From positions 6,530-70,529 of the forward strand of contig NZ_FOPC01000011.1 of the NCBI RefSeq assembly GCF_900113375.1: 64,000 nucleotides of DNA. The letters run 5' to 3'. Made by a program: the position numbers and the translations under genes. Under the pieces are notes generated by a model. The model was not told where the DNA came from and made no database searches. It worked only from the letters and a program-made list of their open reading frames with translations. Shown in pieces: positions 34,262 to 44,407 of this stretch; the first letter of the stretch is position 1; every line of letters begins with the position of its first letter. This stretch comes from Algoriphagus hitonicola. Its GTDB lineage: Bacteria; Bacteroidota; Bacteroidia; Cytophagales; Cyclobacteriaceae.

Positions 34262-35056
34262 ATGGCTAGCAACAGCAACTTCTTTTATTCCAACGTAATG
34301 CCAAAGATCTATGGCATTGGCGCGGCAGTCGTAATCCTAGGAGCGATGTTTAAAATCCTTGATTGGCAAGGTGCAAACTGGATGATCGGTATTGGATTGT
34401 CTACGGAAGCAGTAATTTTCTTCTTGTCTGCTTTCGAGCCCAGAGCTAACGAAGTGGATTGGACCAAAGTTTATCCTGAATTGGCCGAGGATGGAACTGT
34501 TGCACCAAGAAGAGCTCCTAAAGCAGCCGCCGCTGGAGACCAAACTTCTCAAAAGCTAGATGAAATGCTGGCCAAAGCCAAAGTTGGTCCTGAATTAATT
34601 GAAAGCCTAGGCAAAGGAATGCAAAACCTTGCAAGCTCTGCCGAGAAAATGGGAAATCTTGCAGACGCCGCTGTAGCTACCAATGAATATGCTACAAACG
34701 TAAAAACGGCTGCCAAGACCCTAGTGGATATGAATGCTTCTTATGGCAAAACTGCCGCGGCTCTTACCGAAATGTCTGCAGCTTCTCAAGATGCCAAAGA
34801 ATATCACACCCAAGTAGTCACGGTGACCAAAAATCTTTCTGCTCTGAATGCAGTCTATGAAATGGAACTTCAGGATGCAAACAGCCATGTGAAGACCTTG
34901 AATAAATTCTATTCAAACATGACTGCGGCAATGGAAGGATTGAGCGAAGCAGGAAAAGAAACTGAAGCGTTTAAAAATGAACTTGCCAAGCTGAACCAAA
35001 ACGTCAGCTCACTTAACAAAATATATGGTGGAATGCTATCCGCTATGAAAGGTTAA
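34262..35056 (+). CDS. gldL: Gliding motility/T9SS motor protein GldL
   Basis: 264 residues. Two N-terminal transmembrane helices (about residues 15-35 and 40-60: IYGIGAAVVILGAMF and GIGLSTEAVIFFLSAF) are followed by a cytoplasmic Ala/Glu-rich coiled coil. GldL with GldM is the proton-driven motor powering T9SS and gliding. The adjacent gldM (38 bases) fits the known motor gene pair. Confidence 0.95.
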   Translation: MASNSNFFYSNVMPKIYGIGAAVVILGAMFKILDWQGANWMIGIGLSTEAVIFFLSAFEPRANEVDWTKVYPELAEDGTVAPRRAPKAAAAGDQTSQKLDEMLAKAKVGPELIESLGKGMQNLASSAEKMGNLADAAVATNEYATNVKTAAKTLVDMNASYGKTAAALTEMSAASQDAKEYHTQVVTVTKNLSALNAVYEMELQDANSHVKTLNKFYSNMTAAMEGLSEAGKETEAFKNELAKLNQNVSSLNKIYGGMLSAMKG

Positions 35057-35094
35057 TTCTTTTCAATTCACAAAAATCCATTAGATAAGAACAA

Positions 35095-36708
35095 ATGGCA
35101 GGAGTAAAAGAAACACCTAGACAGCGGATGATCGGAATGATGTACCTCGTGCTGACCGCTTTGTTGGCATTGCAGGTAAGTAATCAGATCCTTCAAAAGT
35201 TCGTCTTGATCAACGACGGTATGGAACGCACCTCGCGTAACTACGTCTTGAAAAATCAAGCGACAGTTGAATCCATAGAATATACGGTAGAGCAACAGGG
35301 GAACAACGAAAAAGATGTCCCAAAAGTAGGAGCTGCTCAAGAAATCCGTGAAGAAACCAAAGAAATTACCGCCTATTTGGAGGAATTGAAAAAGCAACTG
35401 ATCGAACAGTCAGGAGCGAAAAATGAAGAAGGAAACTTCGTCAATTCCTCTTTGAAGAATACAGAAGTCGCTGGAAATATCTTTGTAAACAACGGTAAGG
35501 GAGAAGAGCTAAAAGCTACCTTGAATGGTTTTCCAACTAAAGTCCAAGAGATTTTAGAAGGAGTAGGAATCACAGACCAAACGTTTAACCCAATCGCTTT
35601 GGACGCTTCCGAGATCGACCTATTTAAAAACGACAGTGAAGCCCGAAACAAGGACTTTACAAATCTAAACTTTGTCAAATCTCCGGTTGGAGCTGTTTTA
35701 GCTTTGCTATCACAATATCAGAATGAAGTATTGAATATCGAAAGTGAGGCTTTGTCCACTATCGCAAATACAATCGGTTCGTTTTACTTCAAAGCAGATA
35801 TTACAGAAGCTCAAATTTCGGCGGTTTCAAATATCGTAGCTGCAGGTACCAAATTTGAAGGTACCATGTTTATCGCTTCTTCATCATCTTCTTCTCGCCC
35901 AACTATGAATGTGGACGGACGATCAGTAGAAGTGGATGAAAAAGGGTTTGGACGAATTGAATTTACGGCAACTCCTGCGACTGAATATGATGATAGAGGT
36001 CTTTCACGTAGAGTTTTGTCCGGTGAAATCGTCACCAACATCGGGGGAGAAGATCAGGTTCTTCCTGTCGAATACGAATATTTTGTCGCGCAGCCAGTCG
36101 TGAAAGTTTCTTCTGAAGTAGTTCAGCAGTTATATGCAGATTGTGCGAATGAGCTCTTAATTGAAGTGCCTGCTTTAGGAAATACTTATGCTCCTGAATT
36201 TGCGATCAGCAATGGTCAGTCTATCAAAGGAAATTCCCCTGGACAAGTTACGATCATTCCGGGTGCTTCTGGAAAGGTGACCATCGGAGTGAGCAGTGGA
36301 GGAAATAAAATCGATGATGTCGAGTTTGATATCAAGCCTGTACCTGCGCCGTCTATCGTACCTGTGATGGGTAATGGTAACGAAGTTGACATCAGTCAGT
36401 CTCAAGCAATCGGTTCCTTGACTGGATTGAAAGTGAGAGCAGTTCCTGAGCCAACATTTGGAAGAACAATGGCTAAAGACGCAAACTTTGAAGTAACAGG
36501 TGGAGAGGTACGATTATTGAGAAATGATGTACCAAGACAGACTATTCAAATCGCAAGTGGCAATAATATTGCAATGCGTCAGTTATTAGAAAGTGCGCGT
36601 GCTGGTGATGATATTGTAGTTGTCGTAAATCAAGTGACCCGTACCAACTTTAGAGGAAATAAAATTCCTACTACTTTGAATCAAATCATTCGGATCGGGG
36701 TAAAATAA
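35095..36708 (+). CDS. gldM: Gliding motility/T9SS motor protein GldM
   Basis: 537 residues. A single N-terminal helix (MIGMMYLVLTALLALQVS) is followed by a large periplasmic part made of four beta-rich domains, as in the known GldM/PorM structures, where the protein spans the periplasm to the GldKN ring. It couples the inner-membrane motor to the outer-membrane secretion apparatus. It is closely spaced with gldL and gldN. Confidence 0.95.
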   Translation: MAGVKETPRQRMIGMMYLVLTALLALQVSNQILQKFVLINDGMERTSRNYVLKNQATVESIEYTVEQQGNNEKDVPKVGAAQEIREETKEITAYLEELKKQLIEQSGAKNEEGNFVNSSLKNTEVAGNIFVNNGKGEELKATLNGFPTKVQEILEGVGITDQTFNPIALDASEIDLFKNDSEARNKDFTNLNFVKSPVGAVLALLSQYQNEVLNIESEALSTIANTIGSFYFKADITEAQISAVSNIVAAGTKFEGTMFIASSSSSSRPTMNVDGRSVEVDEKGFGRIEFTATPATEYDDRGLSRRVLSGEIVTNIGGEDQVLPVEYEYFVAQPVVKVSSEVVQQLYADCANELLIEVPALGNTYAPEFAISNGQSIKGNSPGQVTIIPGASGKVTIGVSSGGNKIDDVEFDIKPVPAPSIVPVMGNGNEVDISQSQAIGSLTGLKVRAVPEPTFGRTMAKDANFEVTGGEVRLLRNDVPRQTIQIASGNNIAMRQLLESARAGDDIVVVVNQVTRTNFRGNKIPTTLNQIIRIGVK

Positions 36709-36738
36709 TATCCCGATAAGAATCAAGAATAAAAGATT

Positions 36739-37554
36739 ATGAAAACTATCCTTCAAAAATTAATCCTTGCTGCATTGGTGATTGGGCTTTTTGCTCCTCT
36801 CACTTCCAATGCACAGGTAGCAACTAGTGTCAATCCATCAGGATTTGGAGATCGGCAGTTTGATATGGATACTATTTTCTCGGCGAGAAAAATCCGCGAA
36901 GATGATAAAATGTATCAAATCGGAGTTTGGCGAAGAATTGATTTGAGGGAAAAATATAATCTTTCGCTCTATGGTTCTGGCGATGCAAAAAGTAACGGGA
37001 TCATCAATCAAATTTACGATGCTATTGTAGATGAAAATGCACTTGAAGTTTTCGGAGACGAAGATTTCACGCAGCCACTTTCTATCGCAGAGTTTCAGGA
37101 AAACTTCTGGTTGAATGCCACCGGAGACAGCATCTTCTCCAAGCAGTTGTACTATTTGGATTTTAAAGAAGACTTTGTCTTTGACAAACATCACTCGGAT
37201 ATGGTTTTTGACATCAAGTTTATCCATTTGGTGATGCCTTCTGCGACGAATTCAAATGCTGGGGAGAAGACCATCGGATACATCAGATACAAGGATTTCT
37301 TCAATTACTTCAAAGATCATCCCGAAGCGAGATGGATCAACTTTAAGAACCTTTCTAAAAGTTTGACTTATGATGAAGCCTTCGAATCCAGACTCTTCAG
37401 GTCAGTAGTGAGAAGATATACCAATCCTGATGAAGCACTGGTGGCGGATTTGGTAGATTTGGATCATCCTAATCCTGAAATGCAAGCGTATTTAGATGCA
37501 CTAGCTTTCGAATACGATTTATTAGAATTTGAAAATTCCCTCTGGGAATGGTAA
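36739..37554 (+). CDS. gldN: Gliding motility/T9SS ring protein GldN
   Basis: 271 residues with a signal peptide ending near SNAQ. The mature protein has the GldN core (FSARKIREDDKMYQIGVWRRID, shown in part as VWRRIDLREKYN), and it pairs with GldK to form the periplasmic ring. It lies 31 bases after gldM and closes the gldKLMN operon; a terminator follows that overlaps the convergent uvrC end. Confidence 0.95.
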   Translation: MKTILQKLILAALVIGLFAPLTSNAQVATSVNPSGFGDRQFDMDTIFSARKIREDDKMYQIGVWRRIDLREKYNLSLYGSGDAKSNGIINQIYDAIVDENALEVFGDEDFTQPLSIAEFQENFWLNATGDSIFSKQLYYLDFKEDFVFDKHHSDMVFDIKFIHLVMPSATNSNAGEKTIGYIRYKDFFNYFKDHPEARWINFKNLSKSLTYDEAFESRLFRSVVRRYTNPDEALVADLVDLDHPNPEMQAYLDALAFEYDLLEFENSLWEW

Positions 37555-37560
37555 AATATA

Positions 37561-37590
37561 AAAGGGGCTTTAGGCCCCTTTATTTTTTTC
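37561..37590 (+). terminator. Terminator of gldKLMN overlapping the uvrC 3' end
   Basis: AAAGGGGC pairs with GCCCCTTT around a 5-base loop and is followed by TATTTTTTT. The right arm and T-run lie inside the last codons of the convergent uvrC gene (stop at 37570-37572). Confidence 0.85.
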
Positions 37591-39375
37591 TTTCCATTTA
37601 ATCAGTTCCTGAGCTTTACTTTTCCCGATAATTGCTGCGAGCTCTTCCTCCTTTGCCAAACTAATCTTCTTGACCGATTTGAAATGACTGAGCAATTTAT
37701 CAGCAGTATTTTGGCCTATCCCGGGGATAGAAGTAAGCTGGGTACCAAAGGCATTTTTACTCCTGACGTTTCGATGAAAGGTGATCGCAAACCGGTGGGC
37801 TTCATCTCTGATCCGTTGTAAAAGTCTGAGGCTTTCCGATTTTTTATCGATGTGAATGGGATAGGAATCTCCAGGAAAATAGATCTCTTCCAGGCGTTTT
37901 GCAATTCCGATAATCGGCATTTTACCATAGATACCCAATTCCTGCAAAGCTTCTACTGCGGAGGATAGCTGACCTTTACCACCGTCGATTACAATGAGCT
38001 TTGGCAAAGGTTTTTCCTCCTCCAAAAGTCGCTTATACCTTCTCCCTACGATTTCCTTCATACTGGCAAAATCATTGGGTCCTTCGACCGTTTTGACGTG
38101 ATAATGTCGGTATTCTTTGACAGCGGGTTTCCCGTTGAGAAAGCACACCATACTGGCCACCGGATTGGTCCCTTGAATGTTTGAATTGTCAAAGCATTCG
38201 ATGTGATCAGGAATATCGGGTAAACTTAAATCTTGCTGGAGTTGGCGGATAACCCGATCTTTTTTGTCTTGATTCAAGCCCTGTAGCAAAGCTTTTTCTT
38301 TTTTATAAAAAAGAGCATTCTTAACCGATAAATCGATTAGGTGCTTTTTGTCTCCGATTTTTGGCTGTACGAGGTTCAATCCTTCGATTGGGTTAGTGAT
38401 GGAGATATTGGTAAGGGTTTCATCCGCATCACTGTTGAATTGATCTTGAAGTCGAATGAGCGCTGCTACCAAAAGTTCTTCCTCAGGTTCGTCCAGTTTT
38501 TTCTTCAGTTCCACGTTTTTTGAAACGATGAGCGAACCATTTTTTACCCGCATATAATTCACGTAGGCTTGCTTGTCATCCACCACGATGGTACAGACAT
38601 CGTGATTGTGAATGCTGGGATTGGCGACGAGTGACTTGGCTTGATATTTTTCTAGCAAGTCCAATTTATCTTTGGTTCGTTGGGCCTTTTCAAATTCAAG
38701 GTTTTCGGCAAACTCCTGCATCTGCTGTTTGAAGATGCTTTTCGCTTGGCCCAAATTTCCCTTCAAAATGTGCTTAGCTTGTTCCAAATCCTCCATATAG
38801 TCTTTCTCCTTTTGCTTTCCCACACAGGGTCCCTGACAGTTTCCGATGTGATATTCTAGGCAGACTTTATATTTTCCTTCTTCAATTTTGTATGGGGACA
38901 AATCCAGCTTGCAGGTACGAATAGTGAATAATTCCCGGATCAAGTCCAGCACATTATTCATCGCTTTGACACTGGCAAAGGGCCCGAAATAAGTACCTCT
39001 TTTAGGAAGATATTTTCGGGTTGGGAAAATCCTCGGAAAATTCTCCTTGGTGATCAATAAATAAGGGTAGGTTTTATCATCTCTCAGCAAAATATTGTAT
39101 TTGGGCTGAGACTTTTTGATTAGATTATTTTCTAAAAGTAAGGCATCAAACTCCGAATCAACCAAGGTGATTTCAATCCGACGGATTTCCTTAACCATTC
39201 GTCGGGTTTTTAAGTTGACCCCGGTATTTTTATTAAAATAGCTACTGACGCGTTTTTTAAGACTTTTGGCTTTTCCTACATAAATCAATTCATCCGACTC
39301 ATTGAAGTATTTATACACCCCGGGGTGATCGGGCAGTTGAAGGTGTGCTTCGGGTGTGAATGAAGAGGATTGCAT
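37570..39375 (-). CDS. uvrC: Excinuclease ABC subunit C
   Basis: 601 residues. The N-terminal GIY-YIG nuclease has PGVYKYF and ELIYVGKAKSLKKRV. The UVR motif (EFAENLEFEKAQRTKDKL) lies near residues 211-228. The C-terminal RNase-H-like nuclease has IECFDNSNIQG and VIDGGKGQL, and a helix-hairpin-helix (LTSIPGIGQNTADKLL) closes the protein. UvrC makes both incisions in nucleotide excision repair. It is convergent with gldN and encoded after a terminator from the upstream PBP1A gene. Confidence 0.97.
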   Translation of the reverse strand: MQSSSFTPEAHLQLPDHPGVYKYFNESDELIYVGKAKSLKKRVSSYFNKNTGVNLKTRRMVKEIRRIEITLVDSEFDALLLENNLIKKSQPKYNILLRDDKTYPYLLITKENFPRIFPTRKYLPKRGTYFGPFASVKAMNNVLDLIRELFTIRTCKLDLSPYKIEEGKYKVCLEYHIGNCQGPCVGKQKEKDYMEDLEQAKHILKGNLGQAKSIFKQQMQEFAENLEFEKAQRTKDKLDLLEKYQAKSLVANPSIHNHDVCTIVVDDKQAYVNYMRVKNGSLIVSKNVELKKKLDEPEEELLVAALIRLQDQFNSDADETLTNISITNPIEGLNLVQPKIGDKKHLIDLSVKNALFYKKEKALLQGLNQDKKDRVIRQLQQDLSLPDIPDHIECFDNSNIQGTNPVASMVCFLNGKPAVKEYRHYHVKTVEGPNDFASMKEIVGRRYKRLLEEEKPLPKLIVIDGGKGQLSSAVEALQELGIYGKMPIIGIAKRLEEIYFPGDSYPIHIDKKSESLRLLQRIRDEAHRFAITFHRNVRSKNAFGTQLTSIPGIGQNTADKLLSHFKSVKKISLAKEEELAAIIGKSKAQELIKWKEKNKGA

Positions 39376-39386
39376 ACGGCTAAATT

Positions 39387-39418
39387 AAAAAACAGTCCCG
39401 AGAAGAGACTGTTTTTAT
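39387..39418 (-). terminator. Terminator of the PBP1A gene
   Basis: AAAAAACAGTC/GACTGTTTTT is an inverted repeat with a 9- or 10-base loop, between the PBP1A stop (39438) and the uvrC start (39375). Confidence 0.82.
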
Positions 39419-39437
39419 TTATTGGGATTGGGGAAAA

Positions 39438-41741
39438 TCAAAAATCGTCTCTTTGGGAATCGTAATCAAACTCCACAAATCGCTGACTTTCTCGCTCGTA
39501 AACATTACAATCGATCTCAATGCTGAGCGGTCGCTCGGGCATAGGGAAAGGGCCTTTTGTATATCCCAAGCTTTCATCAGCATATACTTTTTCCATGTAT
39601 TTGACCCAAATGGGACGAGCAGTCTGTCCACCCTGACCGGTAATCCAACTCCTAAAGTGAATGGCGCGGTCATCTCCTCCTGTCCAAACACCCGATACTA
39701 AATCCTTGCTCATTCCGATGTACCAGCCATCCGAAGCATTTTGGGTAGTTCCGGTTTTTCCTCCTAATTGATTCCCTTCACGCAATGCCCAAGGAACACC
39801 TTGACTAGTTCCTTCCGACTCTTCAAATCCACCTCTGAGCATGTAAGTCATAAGATAGGCATGCTCTTCGCTCATGGCGGGGCGCTTTTTAGGAGTGAAT
39901 TGCTGGATGACATTTCCGTTTTTGTCTTCGATCCGGTCGATGTAGAACGGCGTAGTGTGCTCCCCTTTATTGACAAAAGTCCCGAAGGCTCCCACCATTT
40001 CAAAGATGGAAACATCATTTACGCCCAAAGCCAAAGCCGGCACTTCTTCCAAATCACTCGTGACCCCTAATCGCCTTGCGGTTTCCACCACGATTTTTGG
40101 GCTGAGCTTTTTCATCATGTAGGCTGTCACAGAGTTCACAGATTTTGCCATGGCCTTACGGATGCTCATTTTTTCGTAGGTGAATTTCCCATCTGCATTG
40201 GAAGGAGACCAGGCAGGTTGACCAGGAATATAAACCTCTACGGGTTGATCAATCACAGAATAGCATGGACTGTATCCGTTTTCGATGGCAGCTGCATATA
40301 CAAAAGGCTTAAAGGTTGATCCCGGCTGCCTTTTACTTTGCTTCACATGATCAAATTTGAAATATTTATGGTCGATTCCACCTACCCAAGCTTTGATATG
40401 ACCCGTGTGGGGATCCATGCTCATAAATCCAGTCTGAAGGAATTTCTTATAATAGCGCATGGAATCCATCGTGCTCATCAGGGTGTCAATCTCACCATTC
40501 CAAGAAAATACCTTCATGGGTTTTTTCTCGTTGAGCTTGTATTCGATCGAATCGGTGTCGTCTTTATAGCGGGTTTTCAGCAACCGATAAGCTTCGGTCC
40601 TTTTTACCGCATTTTCGATGAAGTTGGGAATCACCCGACCATCGCTATCTATCCACGGATCCCGATTTCCCATTTCGTTGAAAAACTTTTCTTGAAGTAC
40701 CCGCATGTGTTCGTCCACTGCCTCTTCTGCGTATTGTTGCATGCGGCTATCAATGGTGGCGTAGATCTTCAATCCGTCGCCAAAAAGGTCATAGGATGTA
40801 CCGTCAGATTTGATGTTTTCTTTAGTCCATCGAATCAAGTCTGCTTTGATTACTTCGCGGAAATAAGTAGCCAATCCTTTATTATGGTTGGATACATTAT
40901 AGTTCAACTCGATGGGCAATTTGGAGATAGAGTCGTATTCGGCCTCACTGAGTGAGTTATTTTTCAGCATTTGTCCCAGGACCGTGTTTCTCCTTCTAAA
41001 TGAATTATCGGGATTGAAAACAGGGCTGTAATAGGTGGGGGCTTTGAAGAGTCCTACCAAAACGGCCGATTCCTGTACATTTAGTTCTGAGGGGTCTTTA
41101 CCAAAAAATGTAGAAGCCGCAGTTTTGATCCCATAGGCATTGGAGCCAAACTCAGAGGTGTTTAAATAAAGCGTCAGAATCTCGTTTTTGGTATAGGCTT
41201 TTTCTAGCTGAGTCGCTACGATCCACTCTTTGGTTTTCACGATTAGCATTCGTAGTCCGGGAACCGAACTCAAAAACCCCTGATTGGCAATATTCCTGGT
41301 TTTAAACAGGTTTTTGGCAGTTTGCTGACTCAAAGTAGATCCTCCACCGGCACTTTGCTGCAAGATGATTGATTTGACAAAAACCCGAATCATGGCGATC
41401 ATATCAATCCCGGAATGGTCTTCAAAACGCTCATCCTCTGTGGCGATGAGAGCTTGTACCAGATTAGGCGAAAGTTCATGATAGCTGACAGGAGATCTGT
41501 TTTCTCGGTAATAGGTCCCGAGTAATACTCCGTCTGAGGAATACAATTCGGAAGCTTCCTCACTTTCAGGATTTTCCAAGGTTTTAAAATCCGGGAGTGG
41601 GCCAAAAAGTCCTAGGAAATTTATGCTGACCATCCATACAAACAGGATGAAACCCAAAACTCCGGCTGCAAACGCAATCCAGAGGTATTTAATGGTCTTC
41701 TTTGCCCAAGGAGCTGTCTCAGGTCTGGTGTTTTTACTCAT
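39438..41741 (-). CDS. Penicillin-binding protein 1A
   Basis: 767 residues. One N-terminal membrane helix (about residues 20-45) is followed by a GT51 glycosyltransferase with ATEDERFEDHSG and GGSTLSQQTAKNLF, then a transpeptidase with the active-site GSTFKPF, the SVN motif (AKSVNSV) and KTGTTQNASDGWYIG. It polymerises and cross-links peptidoglycan. It lies 3 bases downstream of the PorW/SprE-like gene, so both are probably one transcript. The C-terminus lacks the long extension of some PBP1A proteins. Confidence 0.95.
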   Translation of the reverse strand: MSKNTRPETAPWAKKTIKYLWIAFAAGVLGFILFVWMVSINFLGLFGPLPDFKTLENPESEEASELYSSDGVLLGTYYRENRSPVSYHELSPNLVQALIATEDERFEDHSGIDMIAMIRVFVKSIILQQSAGGGSTLSQQTAKNLFKTRNIANQGFLSSVPGLRMLIVKTKEWIVATQLEKAYTKNEILTLYLNTSEFGSNAYGIKTAASTFFGKDPSELNVQESAVLVGLFKAPTYYSPVFNPDNSFRRRNTVLGQMLKNNSLSEAEYDSISKLPIELNYNVSNHNKGLATYFREVIKADLIRWTKENIKSDGTSYDLFGDGLKIYATIDSRMQQYAEEAVDEHMRVLQEKFFNEMGNRDPWIDSDGRVIPNFIENAVKRTEAYRLLKTRYKDDTDSIEYKLNEKKPMKVFSWNGEIDTLMSTMDSMRYYKKFLQTGFMSMDPHTGHIKAWVGGIDHKYFKFDHVKQSKRQPGSTFKPFVYAAAIENGYSPCYSVIDQPVEVYIPGQPAWSPSNADGKFTYEKMSIRKAMAKSVNSVTAYMMKKLSPKIVVETARRLGVTSDLEEVPALALGVNDVSIFEMVGAFGTFVNKGEHTTPFYIDRIEDKNGNVIQQFTPKKRPAMSEEHAYLMTYMLRGGFEESEGTSQGVPWALREGNQLGGKTGTTQNASDGWYIGMSKDLVSGVWTGGDDRAIHFRSWITGQGGQTARPIWVKYMEKVYADESLGYTKGPFPMPERPLSIEIDCNVYERESQRFVEFDYDSQRDDF

Positions 41742-41744
41742 ATT

Positions 41745-44369
41745 TTATTGGTAAGCGACCTTGAAAAAGGCCCGGTATTCCTCGATATTTTTTGTACGGT
41801 TAAGTACCTGAAAGTTTTCAATGGAAATAAAAAACGAATTGTTTTTTATTTGATCGGAAATTTTATCGGATTCAAAATCCGTTAGAAACTTCTCAAAATA
41901 GGTTTTAGCCTTTTCACCGTCAGTAAAAGGACTGATGATAAAGATAGCATTCTCTCGGTCCATATTCATCTCTCCAGTTCGCAGCCGCGCATTGGAGAAG
42001 TTTTTTGCGTGGAAAACCTCCAGGTCTCCTACCACTCCTTGGGCCTCCTTGGCTTCATCCGGACTCATTACCAATACCACAATATGTGTCTGGCTGTCAT
42101 TGAGTTGGAAGGGAGAGTCTGGTAAGGGATTGGAGATTTCTGTCGAATCATTTTCAGCCACATTTGTAGAATCTGATTCTACTGCCGCCGAATCTACGGG
42201 ATTCAATGCCGCAAGTTCTTCCGATGACAGCAGTGGAATCAGCATATTTCTTGCCAATTCTTTCAATGCGCCTTCTTCAGAATTTTCGATATAGCTTTCC
42301 AGTCGTTCCCGATACCGGGCTTTGCTTTCGAGCTTCCCTGTCACCATGATGTCAAGAAGGAGTAGTCGTTCGGTATTTCTCGTGAGGGGATAATCCTCTA
42401 AGGTACTTTTGATCAATTGGCCGGCCTGTTGAAACTTCCCTGAATAGTACAGATTGTAGGCCTCCTCATAGCGCTTGGAGGATTCGATATATGCTAAATT
42501 TCCAGAAGCGGCATCAGGATTATTGACAAAATAGGTGTATTGCGACTCGGGGTATTCGCGGTTGAGTCTGCTTACATATTGCTGGGAATTTCCATTTTGA
42601 TCTTTCTGAGCAAGGTAAAGGAGGTAATAGGCTTCAGGTTTTCGGCTGCTTTGGGGATATTCCCGGACCAAAACCTCAAGATTTTCGATGCTGTTTTCGG
42701 CTTCGCTTAAATCAAAGTAAAGTAATTTTCCCAACTCAAAATAGGATTCCTCCAGTTCCTGATTCAGGGTGGAAATATCTTCTTCTGTAGATGGAATCTG
42801 TGCGAGCAAATCCTCGATGGAAGGCAACTGATTAAGTGGATTTGATTCTTCTTCGACTTCTTCTCCGCTTTCTTCGTCTTCAAGCGTTTCGGATTCGCTG
42901 TTGTCAAAAACTACTGCTCTTCTCCGCCAATTGTCCTGAAGTGGTCGGTCACCCCAAGTGCGATAAAAATCAATCGCCCCCTGCTGCATGGCTACTCCAT
43001 TGTCAAAATAAAATGTCGAAGATCCCGATCCACGATCGGCAAAAGCCAATAGATTATCAAAAATCCCCGAACTCTCAGGCTCCTCCTGAGCTTTGGCTTC
43101 TGCAATCAGCCGCTCCTCTTCGGATTGGATAAACTGCTCAGCGATGACCCGCTGATCTTCTTCCGAAAGCTCACTTAAGACCAAAAGACTGTCATTGGAT
43201 TGAATCCGCTCCACATGAAATACAAACTGATCTAAGGTTTCCTTTTGACTGGCAATCTGAACAGCTGCTGGACTTCCTTCCGGAATATAAGTGAGTGCAC
43301 TGTCCAGGTAATACTTTGTAGCCCGGTAATCCCGAAATTCGTCAAGGTGGATATCGGCCAATTTCTCATAGATATATCCTTTCAGCCTTTCGTTGCTTCC
43401 GGGTTCTTTGGCCGCCTGGTGAAGCAAGTCTATTGTCAAAGGGATATCACCTTGTTTTTCTTCAAAAAGCGCTTGTTCATATACAATGACATCTTTCAGA
43501 TCCCTGTTTTTCGGATCTTTATAGAGTGATTCGTAATAGTTTCGGACCTTTTTCAAGTCTTTGGAAGCATTGAGTTCGGCTACTTGCTGCGCAAAGAGCT
43601 GGGAATAAAAACTCCGCTCATAGGGGGGATTACCTTCTTGGGCTTTTTGATAAAAATCGTAGGCTAAAGCGTCCAAACCTTCCCGCTGATAGCGCTGAGC
43701 GAGGATAAAGTTAATTCGGGATTTCTCTTTGGGATCTTTGGCATATTCGATCGTTCGGTCCAAGGCGCCGATGACACCGTTTTGATCAGCTCTCTTTTCG
43801 TAATAATAAGCCAAAGTCCGGTAGAGTTCGTATCGGTTTTCATCTTTGATATCGCTTTCTTTGGATAGGTAATCGATGGTAAAATTGGCATTTTCCACTT
43901 CCTCCAGATCCACATAAAGCCGAAGCAAAGCAATCAGGGCCTGATGCCGGAGGTCTTTATCTTTGCTATTGACATTGACGTATTTGAAGGCGTTTTGAGC
44001 GTCGTCAAACTGTCCCTGCAGATAATCGATTTTTCCGATCAAATAATAGGAATCATCCACCCATTTGGAAATCCGATGCCATTCGATTGCTTTCGAGGCA
44101 AGGTCCCGGGCCGATTCCAGTTTTTCTTTATTGGCCTGAATCGTGGCCGAGTCAATCGGAAAAAAAACCGGAAGTACCTGCGTGTAATCTTCCTTGTAGT
44201 TGGTCTGAACTTCAGTGACTACTTCTTTGATTTTGACATCAGAGAGATAATAGGCATTGTAGTGGGAAGTGAGGTTGTGAAATGCCCGATTGGTAAAGGT
44301 ATTTCGCTCAGAGGAACAGGATCCAATAAAAATGACTGAAATAAGAAGGATGATTTTGAAAAACCGCAT
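41745..44369 (-). CDS. PorW/SprE-like T9SS lipoprotein with TPR repeats
   Basis: 874 residues from the ATG at 44369, whose signal peptide ends at lipobox Cys18 (FIGSC). The first half is built of TPR-like helical repeats (AKYYLDSALTYIP and similar). The middle is Glu/Ser-rich and low-complexity, and the end is another repeat region. The N-terminal NLTSHYNAYYLSDVKI is typical of the SprE/PorW family, which is required for type IX secretion and gliding in characterised members. It sits next to PBP1A and one gene group away from gldKLMN. Confidence 0.85.
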   Translation of the reverse strand: MRFFKIILLISVIFIGSCSSERNTFTNRAFHNLTSHYNAYYLSDVKIKEVVTEVQTNYKEDYTQVLPVFFPIDSATIQANKEKLESARDLASKAIEWHRISKWVDDSYYLIGKIDYLQGQFDDAQNAFKYVNVNSKDKDLRHQALIALLRLYVDLEEVENANFTIDYLSKESDIKDENRYELYRTLAYYYEKRADQNGVIGALDRTIEYAKDPKEKSRINFILAQRYQREGLDALAYDFYQKAQEGNPPYERSFYSQLFAQQVAELNASKDLKKVRNYYESLYKDPKNRDLKDVIVYEQALFEEKQGDIPLTIDLLHQAAKEPGSNERLKGYIYEKLADIHLDEFRDYRATKYYLDSALTYIPEGSPAAVQIASQKETLDQFVFHVERIQSNDSLLVLSELSEEDQRVIAEQFIQSEEERLIAEAKAQEEPESSGIFDNLLAFADRGSGSSTFYFDNGVAMQQGAIDFYRTWGDRPLQDNWRRRAVVFDNSESETLEDEESGEEVEEESNPLNQLPSIEDLLAQIPSTEEDISTLNQELEESYFELGKLLYFDLSEAENSIENLEVLVREYPQSSRKPEAYYLLYLAQKDQNGNSQQYVSRLNREYPESQYTYFVNNPDAASGNLAYIESSKRYEEAYNLYYSGKFQQAGQLIKSTLEDYPLTRNTERLLLLDIMVTGKLESKARYRERLESYIENSEEGALKELARNMLIPLLSSEELAALNPVDSAAVESDSTNVAENDSTEISNPLPDSPFQLNDSQTHIVVLVMSPDEAKEAQGVVGDLEVFHAKNFSNARLRTGEMNMDRENAIFIISPFTDGEKAKTYFEKFLTDFESDKISDQIKNNSFFISIENFQVLNRTKNIEEYRAFFKVAYQ

Positions 44370-44407
44370 GAGAAGTGGGTAGAAATCCGGGTACCAAAAT
44401 AGGCTTT

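Noticed and set aside
40338-40955. A 205-residue plus-strand open frame
   Set aside because: It is antisense to PBP1A, which has all active-site motifs; no coding-like features or family match are seen.
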